This document shows, in pieces, positions 33,761-44,641 of a DNA stretch of 64,000 nt. The DNA lies in the NCBI GenBank assembly GCA_951230915.1, contig OX579634.1, positions 41,429,570 through 41,493,569 of the forward strand, read 5' to 3'. The position numbers were made by a program, and so were the translations under genes. This stretch comes from Antitrichia curtipendula (Eukaryota > Streptophyta > Bryopsida > Hypnales > Leucodontaceae). The stretch's first letter is position 1, and every line of letters begins with the position of its first letter. The notes beneath the pieces are model-generated. The model saw nothing but the letters and a program-made list of their open reading frames with translations, searched no databases and was not told where the DNA came from.

Positions 33761-35700
33761 TGAGCAGGGTTGTTCCTGTCACGTCTTGTCCGTCCGTCAG
33801 GATTCAACCCCGGCGTCCGTCAGGATCCAAAAAAAAAAATTATTTATTTATTTATTTTTGGACGGTCCGTCCGTCCTATGGACGGCTGGCCGTCCCTGTC
33901 GACGGACAGGCCGTCCTCGGAAAAAAAAAAAAAAAAAAAAAATTTGATCCTGACGCGATCCCGACGAGTCAGGACGCGTCCGGACTGACGCTGACGGACA
34001 TCCGGACGTGAAAATCCCACGTCACGTTTGGATAGACAACCCTGCTAGTGAGTGACATTACCAAGAACTTTGGATAAGCAGCCAGGGATCGGTGCTTCCT
34101 CAGTTTTAGTGTAAAGTCAAGTAGACGGAAGTTAAATTATCCTGGTGTATACTGGAGGACAAATGGCCAAGGAAGCTTGAGTATTTGCTGTCGAATGGAC
34201 TGCGTGTCAATTGCAAAATCAAGAGTTGTAGAGCGGCGAATGGAGGAAGACATAAGTCAAATAGACGATAAGTGAATTTAACTGTAATTGTGATAAGTCT
34301 ATTGATTTGAAATGTTTCCTCAATTTGTCCAATTGACGAAGTCCAATTTTTATAACATTGTATTGACACTGTGAGAGTGTATGACAAATGGTCATGTGTC
34401 TATTCTTTTTAAACTACCAGTGAGTGGTGGAGGTCTGTCTGTACGTTTAATTTTGATTAAGTCAAATTGACAAAGTGAATAGCATTTGAATATGAATGGA
34501 TCCAGTAATTGGCAGTATGTAATTTGTGATTGTTGAAGCAGTCAAATCGTGAGTCGATTAAGCTTTAAAATTATCAATGTCAAATTAGTCAATGCTGGAA
34601 TAGTATTGATAAATTGAATGCAGTTTTAGAAGGAATTATAGTAGAAAGATAAATAGTCTACGTGATACTTGTTAAGTATTATATTTGAAATTTGTTTCCT
34701 GTGGTTTTGGACTAATAGTCTTAATGGAAATAATTAATGAACGTCAGGTGGACTGAATTGTATGTGTTATGTATCAATTGTAATGTAAGAATACTGTCTG
34801 TATTCTTAAGATTGAGTATGACTAATTGCCTGAGCAGATAAGTGTATGGGTGTCGTTGTAGTTGAATTGTCTGTGTGTATGAGATATAAGATAAATATAG
34901 GGTGAAATCTTTAGTTAAATCTTATTTTACAGTGAAGGTCAAATCGACTCTAACTTGTTGTTGCAAGTGTAGTGTGCAGGAAAGAAACGAGTATCTTTAG
35001 AAATAGAATCTTTATGCAAAGTTATGTACTAACCTTATGTGGGAACTTGGACAAATTGACCATTTATTGGTTATAGTTAGTGTTAGTCAGCACATTAGTG
35101 TAACTGACTATTTGACAAAGTAACAATTAGCAATCATGTTGAATTGTAAATGTGCACTATGGGACTTGGTCCATTTGACATATTAAACCAATGAGAAATT
35201 TAGTGAACAAGGCTAAAATGACTAATTGACATGATCTATCCACAAAGGACCCACAATTCTTACCTTTGCATGCTTTGCATACTGAACTGAGACCAATTGA
35301 CTTACTGTTGTGATATTTGCATACCTGCATTTTAGCAATTAGGCTAATAAAATAGTCACTGAGTCCAATTGACAATCCACTAAAATTAAGGAAGTAATTA
35401 AAGAGGATGGATTTATACAAATATGTACTGTGGGTTTGATTAAGTTGATAGAACAGGAGCCATGACTATTTGACATACCCAGACTATTTGACATTAGAAT
35501 TCTAGTACAAGACGGTAACCGTAGGTCTATAGAAATTCTCATGGGTAATGGACTGATACTCATATAGGTTAGGATAGTAAATACATTTATACCATACAAA
35601 TACACAAATAATGAAATTTTAATCCATTTATTGAGTGATAAAACCTACGTAAAAGTGACCTTAGATACAAAACGATAGACTAATTGACTAATCCCCTAAA
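33280..35700. repeat. Diffuse array of the motif GACTAATTGAC and variants
   Basis: More than twenty near matches to GAC-(T/C)A-(A/T)-T-(T/A)-GAC occur on both strands, irregularly spaced by 30-150 bp. Examples are near 33330, 33587, 33724, 34465, 34579, 34710, 35107, 35216, 35356, 35463, 35482 and 35676. The sequence between is not obviously repeated. No gene is visible. Confidence 0.6.
33765..34044. mobile_element. Small hAT-type element, 8-bp target duplication
   Basis: Ends are CAGGGTTGT and ACAACCCTG. The flanking octamers are CCAGTGAG and CTAGTGAG, 8 bp with one difference, as for hAT elements. The 280-bp interior is strikingly GC-rich (GGACGGTCCGTCCGTCC, GACGGACAGGCCGTCC), split by A-rich tracts. 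This is unlike the AT-rich surroundings. Confidence 0.82.
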
Positions 35701-35749
35701 TTCAAGAACCACCACTAAGAATTTCCTTGGGTTTTGTTCCCAAGTAAAA

Positions 35750-36690
35750 TTTATGCTACATTTGGAAACCGCCAAATCCACCAACTTGGTTTATCGTCTT
35801 TAATTCTCCAACTCGGTTCCACCACCACCAACAATTGCAGATTTTTCTCTCCTTTTTATCCACCATGGAATAATTCTCTCTTCACTCATACTTCTCAGCC
35901 ATGATACATGCTGATTTCCTAATTGGATTTCTTAAACTTCCTCACATTCCCTCTGGAAATTCATTCCGATTCGATAAACTAAAAACTGCTCTCTTTCCAA
36001 CTAGGAATTAACACCCAATCACATACAACTTAAAACATACATTAAATTCATACATTCAATCATCAACTTTCCAATTTGGTTTAACCTACAAACTATCATG
36101 CTTTGACTTGGCAATATCAACACCACTGTTCTATCTACCAAATTGGAAACATACACAATCATGCATACAACTCCAAACTTCCATTCACCACATCATACAC
36201 CAATTCGCTTTCATCCATACTTTATTAAGCCGAATTAGTGACATACCATCGTTACAAAAATTATTGTTTCACTAACTGACTTGTTCCAACTAGCTTCTCT
36301 GCAATCAACTCTTCATTCCAATTTGGACAGTAAAATTTCTACTTCCAATTAACTCTTCTTTCTCCAAAATCCACAAATTGCCGAATAAGAACCTCAAAAA
36401 TCCAACTTGGGACAACCACAACCCTAACTGCTGACCACAAGCATAACTGCCCAAATCGGAAACCACTGCAAGTTGGTTAAACAAGACAGTCCCGACAAGA
36501 AATTGAACATTCCAATTCGGAATCACCCACAGACAACTCAGAACTGCACTTCACCCTCCGATTAGGCTTTCCCTTCCGATTCCAGCTCAGCAACTCACGC
36601 TTGACTACTTCCGACTTGGAATAAAACAAAAAGACATGACTCTCCAAATTGGTTAATAAACATTTGGAGCACAAAATAAGAAAAATACAA
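35750..36690. repeat. Diffuse array of CCAA-N-TTGG-like motifs
   Basis: About twenty matches to TTCCAA(A/C/T)TTGG and close variants occur in 900 bp. Examples are near 35781, 35808, 36070, 36142, 36318, 36389, 36512 and 36643. This adjoins, but differs from, the GACTAATTGAC array. No gene is visible. Confidence 0.5.
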
Positions 36691-36699
36691 CCAAAACAA

Positions 36700-38870
36700 C
36701 ACAAAATCACACAAAAACAACCACCAAAATTGCAAAAAGTAATCCAAATAGGTCATTTATAGTCAACAATTACATTGAAATGATTTCTATGAATACTCAA
36801 AAATCTGGAGTATGAATAGCTCAATGTAAGAAGTTACAAACTTTGCTTTCAAGATCCTTTTGTAAACCATTGTATATATACACAGTAGTCAGTAAAAGGA
36901 AGATTCCAAATTGTTAAGGAAAAAAGTTGCCCTTGAGAGACTCCCAGTTGTGGCCCGGTTTTTAGTTTCTAGCTATAGTGGCAAAAAAAGCATCAGTCTA
37001 TTTAAGGTTTGATTTTCACAACGACTCATTTCAACTTTTAATAGGTTTCATATATTTCTAATGAATTTATAATTAGGATTCCTTGTGACAAGCCATTCTG
37101 ACTTGGAAAACTTGCAAATTTTTCTCTAGGCAGACATGCAATATATTATATCGACTGTGTTTTTTGCCCTTAAACTACCCATCAACAAAGCTGCAATTCT
37201 TTCATTAGGAATTACACCTCAAGGCCAAGATCTAGTGTATGCTACAATATGCCCTCTCCATAGACCAATTGTGCGGTCCTCTCTTACAGAGCTTGTTTGT
37301 AAATACAAGGTGGTAAGTATTATGTGCACGTTGTTTCTTGTCCTGCAATTGCTTGGATATAAAAAAATCCCATTTGTGAAGTCAGGGTGGTAAGTAACTC
37401 TAAATCTGAAGCATGATCAAATAGCTCCAGGACCAGACTAAGGAAATCCTAGAAATCATTGGGAAAGCGTGGCAAGAAAACAAAATATCTAGCAACGTTA
37501 GATAACCAACCTTACCCACAGAATCTAGTTGCATTGCCTTCCCTACAATAAACTAACAATATCAAATACCTCTAGTGAGAACAGAATTGGTATCGATGAG
37601 TGATCGGTGCCTTCAATTAGAGTCCGTTCCTGAGCATTGACAAACCCTTGTAACCAACAATATGTCATCTTTGTTTCTCAAGCTCTTCCAACCATCGTTG
37701 CCAACATCGAAGTCGACGAATATAGAAGTAGAGAAGAAAACTGTCTGTTGGTGGTAGAAGTGTGCAACATGAGTTGAGCAACAGAAAACACCAAGGTGGA
37801 AAATACTATGGCAAGAAAATACTATGTTGGTGGAAACATCAAGGAAGACAAGTGCTTAATGAAAGCCGCCATCTTTGTAAAATCTAATGCCCAACAATTG
37901 CTTTGAAACCCTAGTCGCATAGTCAAACAAATAGCTCTTCATTCATCCATCAAAAACTATGTTCATCCACAAAACATTGGGAATGCAATGGGAACGAGAA
38001 TCATGGAACACAATGGGAACACAAATTTTGCACACCTCACAATCAACGCACATTGTATAGTGAAGGGTTGCGATGTCTTTTTTTGAAATTTTCAAGCTTG
38101 TTGCCTTAAAATTTCAACAAAATTTGCAAGAGGGAATCTTTCTGCATTTAAAAAAAATGAATCTCACTATGCCATTGAGTAATTGTTCCAACTTTCACAA
38201 CTTACAGGTTCCTATTGTATTGTGGAGAAGGATTTGAAGTTTGCCCGTGCCGTGATTGGCAATGCTACTCTAGACTTGCACATGGTGAGAATTTCCGAAA
38301 TCTAGAAGTAGTTTATCAACACACATGAAGAGTTTAAACCACAAGCAGTTGTCTAGCTTGTTTCTTCTGTCCTCACAAGTCCGGCAACTTGTGGCTGTTG
38401 GTTTTGTAATTTTTCATTTGCAATGAAATCCCGTTTCATTTATATCAAAATAAAAACAAAAACACACTCACTTGGGCAAAGATTTACGGACACACTTAAA
38501 GAAAAGTGACTCCGATTGTGAAGCTTAGAATATAGAGCTAAAGTTGTTGTGTCTAATTACCAGCTATTGAACTAGATGTCCTACTCTCAAAAACAAATAA
38601 AACATCCAACCAACAATATTATACTTGAAGTGATGGAAACCACTCTCAAAAGACAAAAGTTAGGCAAATGCATTGCCTTATTTGACACAAAAATAGGGCA
38701 ACTACACTTCACAAGGTCACATCAATATGAAAAAATGACCAAAATAGTATTCACTCTTTGGATTCATTCTTCAAGGCTAGTTGGCTACATGCTTGAAAAA
38801 TTTCAGATCATTTGAAATTGTAGAACATATAAGAAAAAAATAGTGAGAAGAAAGAAATAGAGAATGATTC
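36700..38870. other. AT-rich spacer without a recognisable gene
   Basis: A possible isolated exon lies at about 38207-38283 (+) between a TTACAG acceptor and a GTGAGA donor (CIVEKDLKFARAVIGNATLD). I do not recognise it and found no partner exons. The frame at 37136-37393 is unassigned. Confidence 0.3.
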
Positions 38871-38879
38871 ACTTTATAT

Positions 38880-39195
38880 ATTTTACTTGAAATTAATTTC
38901 AACCAAAATAAATTACAAAGTGTTTTGAGGTTGCATTGAGGTAGAGGTCAATGCAACCTCAATGCACTTCATATATTTTACTTCAAAGGAATTTCAATCC
39001 AAATAAATTATAAAGTGCTTTGAGGTTTTGCATTGAGGTAGAGGGCAATGCAACCTCAAAGCACTTTATATTTTACTTGGAAGGAAATTCAACCAAAATA
39101 AATTATAAAGTGCTTTGAGGTTGCATTGAGGTAGAGGTCAATGCAACCTTAGTGCACTTCATATACTTTACTTGGAAGGAAATTCAACCTAAAAA
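38880..39195. repeat. Tandem repeat of about 99 bp, each unit with a hairpin
   Basis: Around three copies of ATAAATTATAAAGTGCTTTG, GGTTGCATTGAGGTAGAGG, TCAATGCAACCTCA and TTTTACTTGGAAGGAAATTC. Within every unit GGTTGCATTGA faces TCAATGCAACC, so each could fold on its own. Confidence 0.88.
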
Positions 39196-39929
39196 ATATA
39201 TAAAGTACATTGTAGATATTTTTTTCATTACTTATACATTTTTTTCCTCACCATTTCAATTTTTTCTATAGATGTTCAGATCTGTTTACATTACTCTAAA
39301 TTCTTCTAGCTAAAACTTGTAATTGTTTTTGAAGTAATAGAATTTCCGCATCGCGTGCTATCGATCGGTGAAGCTCGCAAGCATGCTAACTATTGTCTGT
39401 ACACGAAGGTCTAAAATATATCTAGCACAAAAGAATATGGATTTATTTTTCAAAAAGCACTTTCAAAAAGATGCCAAAAAATTGGTGCAATCAGTGGAAT
39501 TGTGGTTTCTTTCAATTGTTCTTTTGCACTAGCTTGCATGCTTGCCGTGCCTTGAATTTGTCACGTTCTTTGACTTCAATTCCTTCGTGCAATTGGACTC
39601 ACAAGTACTCCGTTATAGCTAGCTTCGTAAGTTCTAGAATTGAGTCAACAGATAACCCCCACTTTCATGGAAGCGGATGCCCGTATTTTGCATAGGACCG
39701 ACTTTGATTCGAATTTGCAATACATGAACAGCTATCTTGCTTGCTAGTATTGTTTCTTCAGCCATAACAAAATCATGGAGATTGGCCCAAACTTTCACAA
39801 TCACAACAGTCATCAACAACAGTAGTTTGAAACTCCAAACGCTTGCATGCATAGTTGCATCCCCCATTAATTGCATGCCATAGATGGAGAAGAAACGAAG
39901 AATTGAAGAAACTAGCGGTAGTCATACCT

Positions 39930-40439
39930 TCCCCAGGCAAGTGGAGAATGGAGAATGATAAGTTCGTGAGGGTTTGGAAGAACCAATAGAGAGCTGTGGT
40001 GAGCAGCCCTTTTTTTAGGCTTTTTGAGAAAGTGCCAAGGTGGCAATTACTTAAAATTTGGTGAAACACTGTATTTCTACATTCATCCATCTTTTGGACC
40101 AAAAAATACTTTTCAATCATATTTATGCACTTTTTCATCCAAATTTGGCGACTTCATCTACATTTTTAATAGAAATGTGAAATTTTTGGCGAAAAAAGAT
40201 TACTTTTATCTGGTGAAAAGTAGAATTTTATTTTGAAATGGTGCTATCTGGCCCCATAGTGCCAAAAAAAAAGGGCTGGTGGTGAGTGAAGAAGGTATGA
40301 CACCCTCGGAAGTTGTTTGGAGAACAAGTGTAGAGAATCGGAGACCAACATTAGACATAGAGCCTAGGATGAACATGAAGGCGGTGTACAACGCAAGATG
40401 GAGAATATACTTAAATGAACAAGTCTTCACCACTCCCAT
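39930..40439 (-). pseudogene. Reading frame interrupted by a hAT element
   Basis: Minus-strand frames on either side of the element at 40004-40278 become continuous when the element and one copy of its target duplication are ignored. They read MSNVGLRFSTLVLQTTSEGV on one side and ALYWFFQTLTNLSFSILHLP on the other, ending at a possible GTATGA donor. The peptide is hydrophobic, but I do not recognise its family. Confidence 0.35.
40004..40278. mobile_element. Small hAT-type element with perfect 8-bp target duplication
   Basis: Ends are CAGCCCTTTTTTT and AAAAAAAAAGGGCTG. GTGGTGAG is present on both sides (39996-40003 and 40279-40286). It is 275 bp long with no coding capacity. The exact target duplication suggests a fairly recent insertion. 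Confidence 0.9.
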
Positions 40440-40654
40440 TATTCACCTCCGGAGGTGAAGACTAGGAGTGCGGAAGATATAACTAATTAAGAATATTCTA
40501 ACGCGGAAGGCCAACACGAAGCCAACCCTAAGTTGCCACGTCTCCATTATCCATTTTCCAAGTGCAGAGTGAAGACGGTGTGACTACCCCTATTATCAAT
40601 AAAGTGGTTAAATAAAGTTTGGTGTTAATGGAGAACCACAGTGATATTTGCTCC

Positions 40655-40935
40655 ATAACTATCAACTCTTCGTGAACAACCTACAAAAATACAATCACCG
40701 AAAACTTCAAGAACAAAAGTGAAGTTGAATTCTTGGTCCAACTACTAACCATAGCCTACCGCATGCATGCATTGTTGCACAACTCAATGTGACATGCACC
40801 CACTACAAGTCTTAGAACACTGTATGCAATATCCAATCTACATCGTCACGGATCAGCGTGCATCCGTCTCCACATCCTTACCATCAATCTCCAGATTTGC
40901 TCCATAGCCATGAATTCTTCATGACGGACGTTCAA
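40655..40935 (+). repeat. Dispersed repeat, TTGTTGCACAAC family, copy 3
   Basis: Holds CAACTCTTCGTGAACAACCT, CAATCACCGAAAACTTCAAG, TTGGTCCAACTACTAACCAT, TTGTTGCACAACTCAATG and ACATGCACCCACTACAAG. It leads into the 3' flank of UGT copy B. Confidence 0.7.
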
Positions 40936-41157
40936 AACAGAACATTGTTTACCAATGAGGCAAAGGCAAGGATCCCTATTGCATCCTTGAAAACAGGACC
41001 CCTACCATGAACAAAATTGTCTCGCCTGGCTCCTCAACCAACCCCAATCCCTGAATTAACTCAAAGTGTCTCCCAGGCATCTAGAGAGGCCTAATACCTT
41101 CCCAGCATGGGAAGGAGGACCGTTGCCTGTTACGAACACGCGCAGACACTGAAACCT

Positions 41158-43434
41158 TCAAGAGTTGGAAGCAGGCACCATCATCCACCTCTCGAGAAGC
41201 TCCACGAACTTCGCCATCGCCGCATGCGAAGAGCCTCCTTTCGCAACAGCCTTCCTCGCCAACCCCCCGAGCTTCCTCGAATTCGCCCTTATGGCATCCA
41301 CCTCGGGATCCAATCCCTCTCTCGACACCATCTTCCTCACCTTCCGTTCGATTTCATCTGTCGCAGCAATAGCTTCTCGCACCTCCAGCTCCATCCCGAC
41401 TTTCCAAACGTGCACAATATAGTGCGCATTCGTGGTCTGGTCTCCGAATCTCGGCCACGCCAGCATCGGCACTCCATACGCGATGCTCTCGATGGTAGAG
41501 TTCCATCCGCAGTGCGTGAGAAACGCAGCTGTCGCGGGATGGGAGAGAACGGCTGCTTGCGGCGCCCAGGTAACAAGTAATCCACGGTTTTCGATTTTCA
41601 GCGCAAACTTTGGGAACCACGTCTCAAATTCCGCCTTCTCCTCGTCGACAATGGTGTCGGCTCGAATCACCCACAGGAAGGAAGCGTTGCTTTGTTCAAG
41701 ACCGGAAGCAAGCTCTCGGATCTGAATGATGGAGATCGTGGCCACGCTCCCGAACGAGACGAACAGGACGGAATTAGGGGTTTGTGTGTCCAGCCAAGAG
41801 AGGACGCCAGGTTCTTCTTCTCGGAGTGCACTGCCAGTTCCCGCCCCGGCCAAGACCAGAGGGCCTACAGCGAACACACGGGAGTTTATGTCAATGACGT
41901 CGAGAACTTCCCCCTCTAAGTCGTGGAACGTGTTGAAGAGGATGCATTCACAGTCAGGGAGAAGCGGACTTTGTATGTCGCGATGGATTTTGAGGAAGTA
42001 GTGATCGAGGTCGGCGAGGATGTGAGTTGGGAGGTCTTGGACTTGCAGAGTCGGGGAGACGCCAGGAATGTGGGACGCCACTGGGGCTTGGCGAGCGGTT
42101 GTTTCGGCGTGACTTCGAGGGGAACTTAGCATTAGACTACTTGCGTTCAAGGAGGGAGTGCAATCGGGTGGAGGAGGTGGCAATGGGAGAAGCCTTAAGG
42201 ATATAAGGACTGGTAGGTTGAAGACGCATTGTTTGGAAATGGCGGAAGGGGTGGCCAGACCGACCACGGGAATGCCGAGTTTTTTCGCAATGGCGTGCAC
42301 GGCCGACATTCGAATATCCCGGATGATGCAGGTGATGGTGGGGGGGTGCAAGGTCAGGAGAAGCGCCTCCAAGATGGGACCCATGGTCACGATCTCCCGA
42401 TTGAACTCTTGGAAGTTGCGCGTGAGGTGAAGATCGTCGGACATGGAGACGAACTGGATCCCTTTGCTGCACAATTAAGGTTACAAGGTCACAAACCTTG
42501 CAAGCAGTCCATGAGTTTTTAGAATTCTTGTCGTGAATTACGACTACGAGATTAGAATCCTTTCTAGCTGTATACGAATGCTCAGAATTCTTGTCGTGAA
42601 TTACGATTACAAGATTAGAAACCGTTCAAGCAGTACTGGAGTGTGTAGAGATCTCCTAGTGAATAAGGGTTACGACGTTGGAAATCTTTGAAGCAGAACA
42701 TGATAGTTTAGAATCCTTCTACTGAATTAGGGCTACGACGTTAGAAACCAATGAAGCAGTAGATGAGTCTTTAGAATTCTTCTCGTGAATTAGGGTTACC
42801 ACGTTAGAAATCATTCAAGGAGTACATGAACGATTAGAGCGCGAGACCTCTACTAGATTCTACTCCAAAGTTGCTGTCACACCTTTTCTTTCAGTCTTCA
42901 TCACCTCTGATTAGGCCCTGCCCAGTCCGACGCCAACCAAGTAGCGCAAAGTAGCTTAGTTACTAAATTCCTGCAATGTCAGCAAATTGGTGCTAACACC
43001 GCAGTTAGCTAATTCGTGCTACTTCGTCGACGCGGAGCCTCATGAAATTTGACAACATTCTTATGCACATTAGAATTCACATGAACTACAAAAGTCGTCA
43101 TCAGAGTATCAATATTGCAACCCGAAACGCTTTCTAGCTCTCAGCCAGGACTGAATCTCGCTTGAGTGACCAATTCAAGCTAGCTATACTCAAAAGTTCG
43201 TAGTGCTTACTCGGGGAGCTCCATCGCCGTAGCTTTGTCAGAGCTCCGGGATTTCATCATCTGCTTGTGGTTATGGTCGGTGTTGACGAAAGTGATGCGG
43301 AAGCCCAGGGCCAACAGCTGCTGCGCGAGTTGCCAGGCAGGAGTGACATGACCTTGGGAAGGAAGCGGGACGATCACAATGTGCCCCCGAGTTGTCCTCG
43401 CCTTCTCATTCGGCGCTTTCTCATTCGGCGCCAT
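41158..43434 (-). CDS. Family 1 UDP-glycosyltransferase, copy B
   Basis: Two exons, 43434-43211 and 42466-41158, give 510 residues with the same intron position and phase as copy A. His in GHVTPAWQ, Asp in IIRDIRMSAVHAIAKKLG and the whole PSPG box (WAPQ ... HCGWNS ... WPRFGDQTTN) are kept. Differences from copy A include a tandem 15-bp duplication at the start (MAPNEKAPNEKARTT), a 12-nt deletion after the junction (SDDLHLTRN), SGLEQSN instead of SGHEQSN, FVSFGSVATIS instead of YVSFGSLATIS, and GGLARKAVAKGG near the C-terminus. Length-changing differences are multiples of three, so both copies seem to have stayed under selection. Acceptor substrate unknown. Confidence 0.92.
42480..42850. repeat. 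Intronic minisatellite of UGT copy B
   Basis: About six units of the 60-65 bp repeat seen in copy A. An added unit near 42570-42640 (TCAGAATTCTTGTCGTGAAT, ATTACAAGATTAGAAACCG) accounts for most of the intron-length difference. Confidence 0.8.
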
Positions 43435-44641
43435 CTCCCTCTCCCGAATGTTGCTGAAAACTGAGGCAAGAGATTGAGCTAGAATATCTAAGAATGCAAG
43501 CCTTGCTGCGAAGACTCGTGCGACACTCAGGCACTAAGCTACTGTTTCAGAATGCAAGCCCTTGCTGTGAATGTGCAGCAAGCTGGGAAGTAACAGACTG
43601 AGTAATTGATACTGAGAAATGCACTCTTTGCTGCGAAACTCGTGCCAATCGCAGAGAGGCAAGATTCTGAGCAGCTGATACTATATAGTGGAATGCAAGT
43701 TTGTACTGGCAGCAAGGCTCACCTAGTGAGGAAATTCCGCGCGCAAGCGCCACAGCTGGCTTCGTACAGCATGCTCCAGAGCATGACTCCTGGCTGTCAG
43801 TTGATGTGACGAAAGAGTGATGACAACTGCCCTGCAAATGCTTCCAATCCTTCAAAACCGACAAGAAATCTCTTCGGAGGTACGTGGAACAAGATATGCA
43901 CAAGCAGAGCATGAGAGCCTAGTGTTGATTTTTGGTACATCTACACCTATACAATATTTTGAAATTTCATATCGTATTCATATAGTATCCGAATTTTGAA
44001 ATTTGATATATGCATGTTTAATCTTGGAAGGACAAGGCCTCTGAACAAGGTAGTCGACCAAAAATTATTAGATTTTTTATTGAACAACTGCAATCTTTGT
44101 TTCTACAGTTTCTCTAAAAGTCATTTGTTTGGTAGCTCACTTTTTGATTGCTCAAGCGTTATGCCAAACTTTTTGACTGCTCAAGCAAAATATTATCATT
44201 TTTCAAGTGAAATGTGTTGGAATGGATTTGAAAGGAATTTCTCTTGGCATGGTTATTTTTTGAAATTTTTGTGTTCTTTACATCCATGACCTCATTTTTG
44301 CAAATCCAATTTTGAACTAGAGTCAATGCAATTTTGGCTTGGTCAACCACTTGACAGACTTTCACATTTGTAATTCAAGAAAAATTTGTACTCCAATAAA
44401 TACCAAATCTAATCGATAGATAGGATAAGAACTTGATAAAGTATCTCCACAAGTTAGGATGACTTTCATCCAAGCAATGATGAGCAAGAAACAAGACTAA
44501 AAATCTGTTCATTGTCCAAAAATTGGACATCAGAGCTTTTTAGGGTTAAAGTGTTCTACATGTGTATGTTTGAAGTGCCTTCAAAAAGATTCAAAACCAT
44601 TATTACATACTCTACTATTTTGCAACTATTTTGCATCATAT

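Larger units (their letters stand above)
40905..44135. repeat. Segmental duplication, copy B (UGT gene plus flanks)
   Basis: Direct copy of 16999-19985. About 200 bp at roughly 40930-41135 has no counterpart in copy A and separates CCATGAATTCTTCA from ACACGCGCAGACAC, which are adjacent in copy A. Confidence 0.85.

Noticed and set aside
33280..36690. LTR retrotransposon
   Set aside because: No pair of long direct repeats, primer-binding site or reverse transcriptase frame could be found.
38880..39195. CRISPR-like or tRNA-like array
   Set aside because: Ordinary tandem repeat with internal palindromes; no tRNA cloverleaf or box A/B seen.
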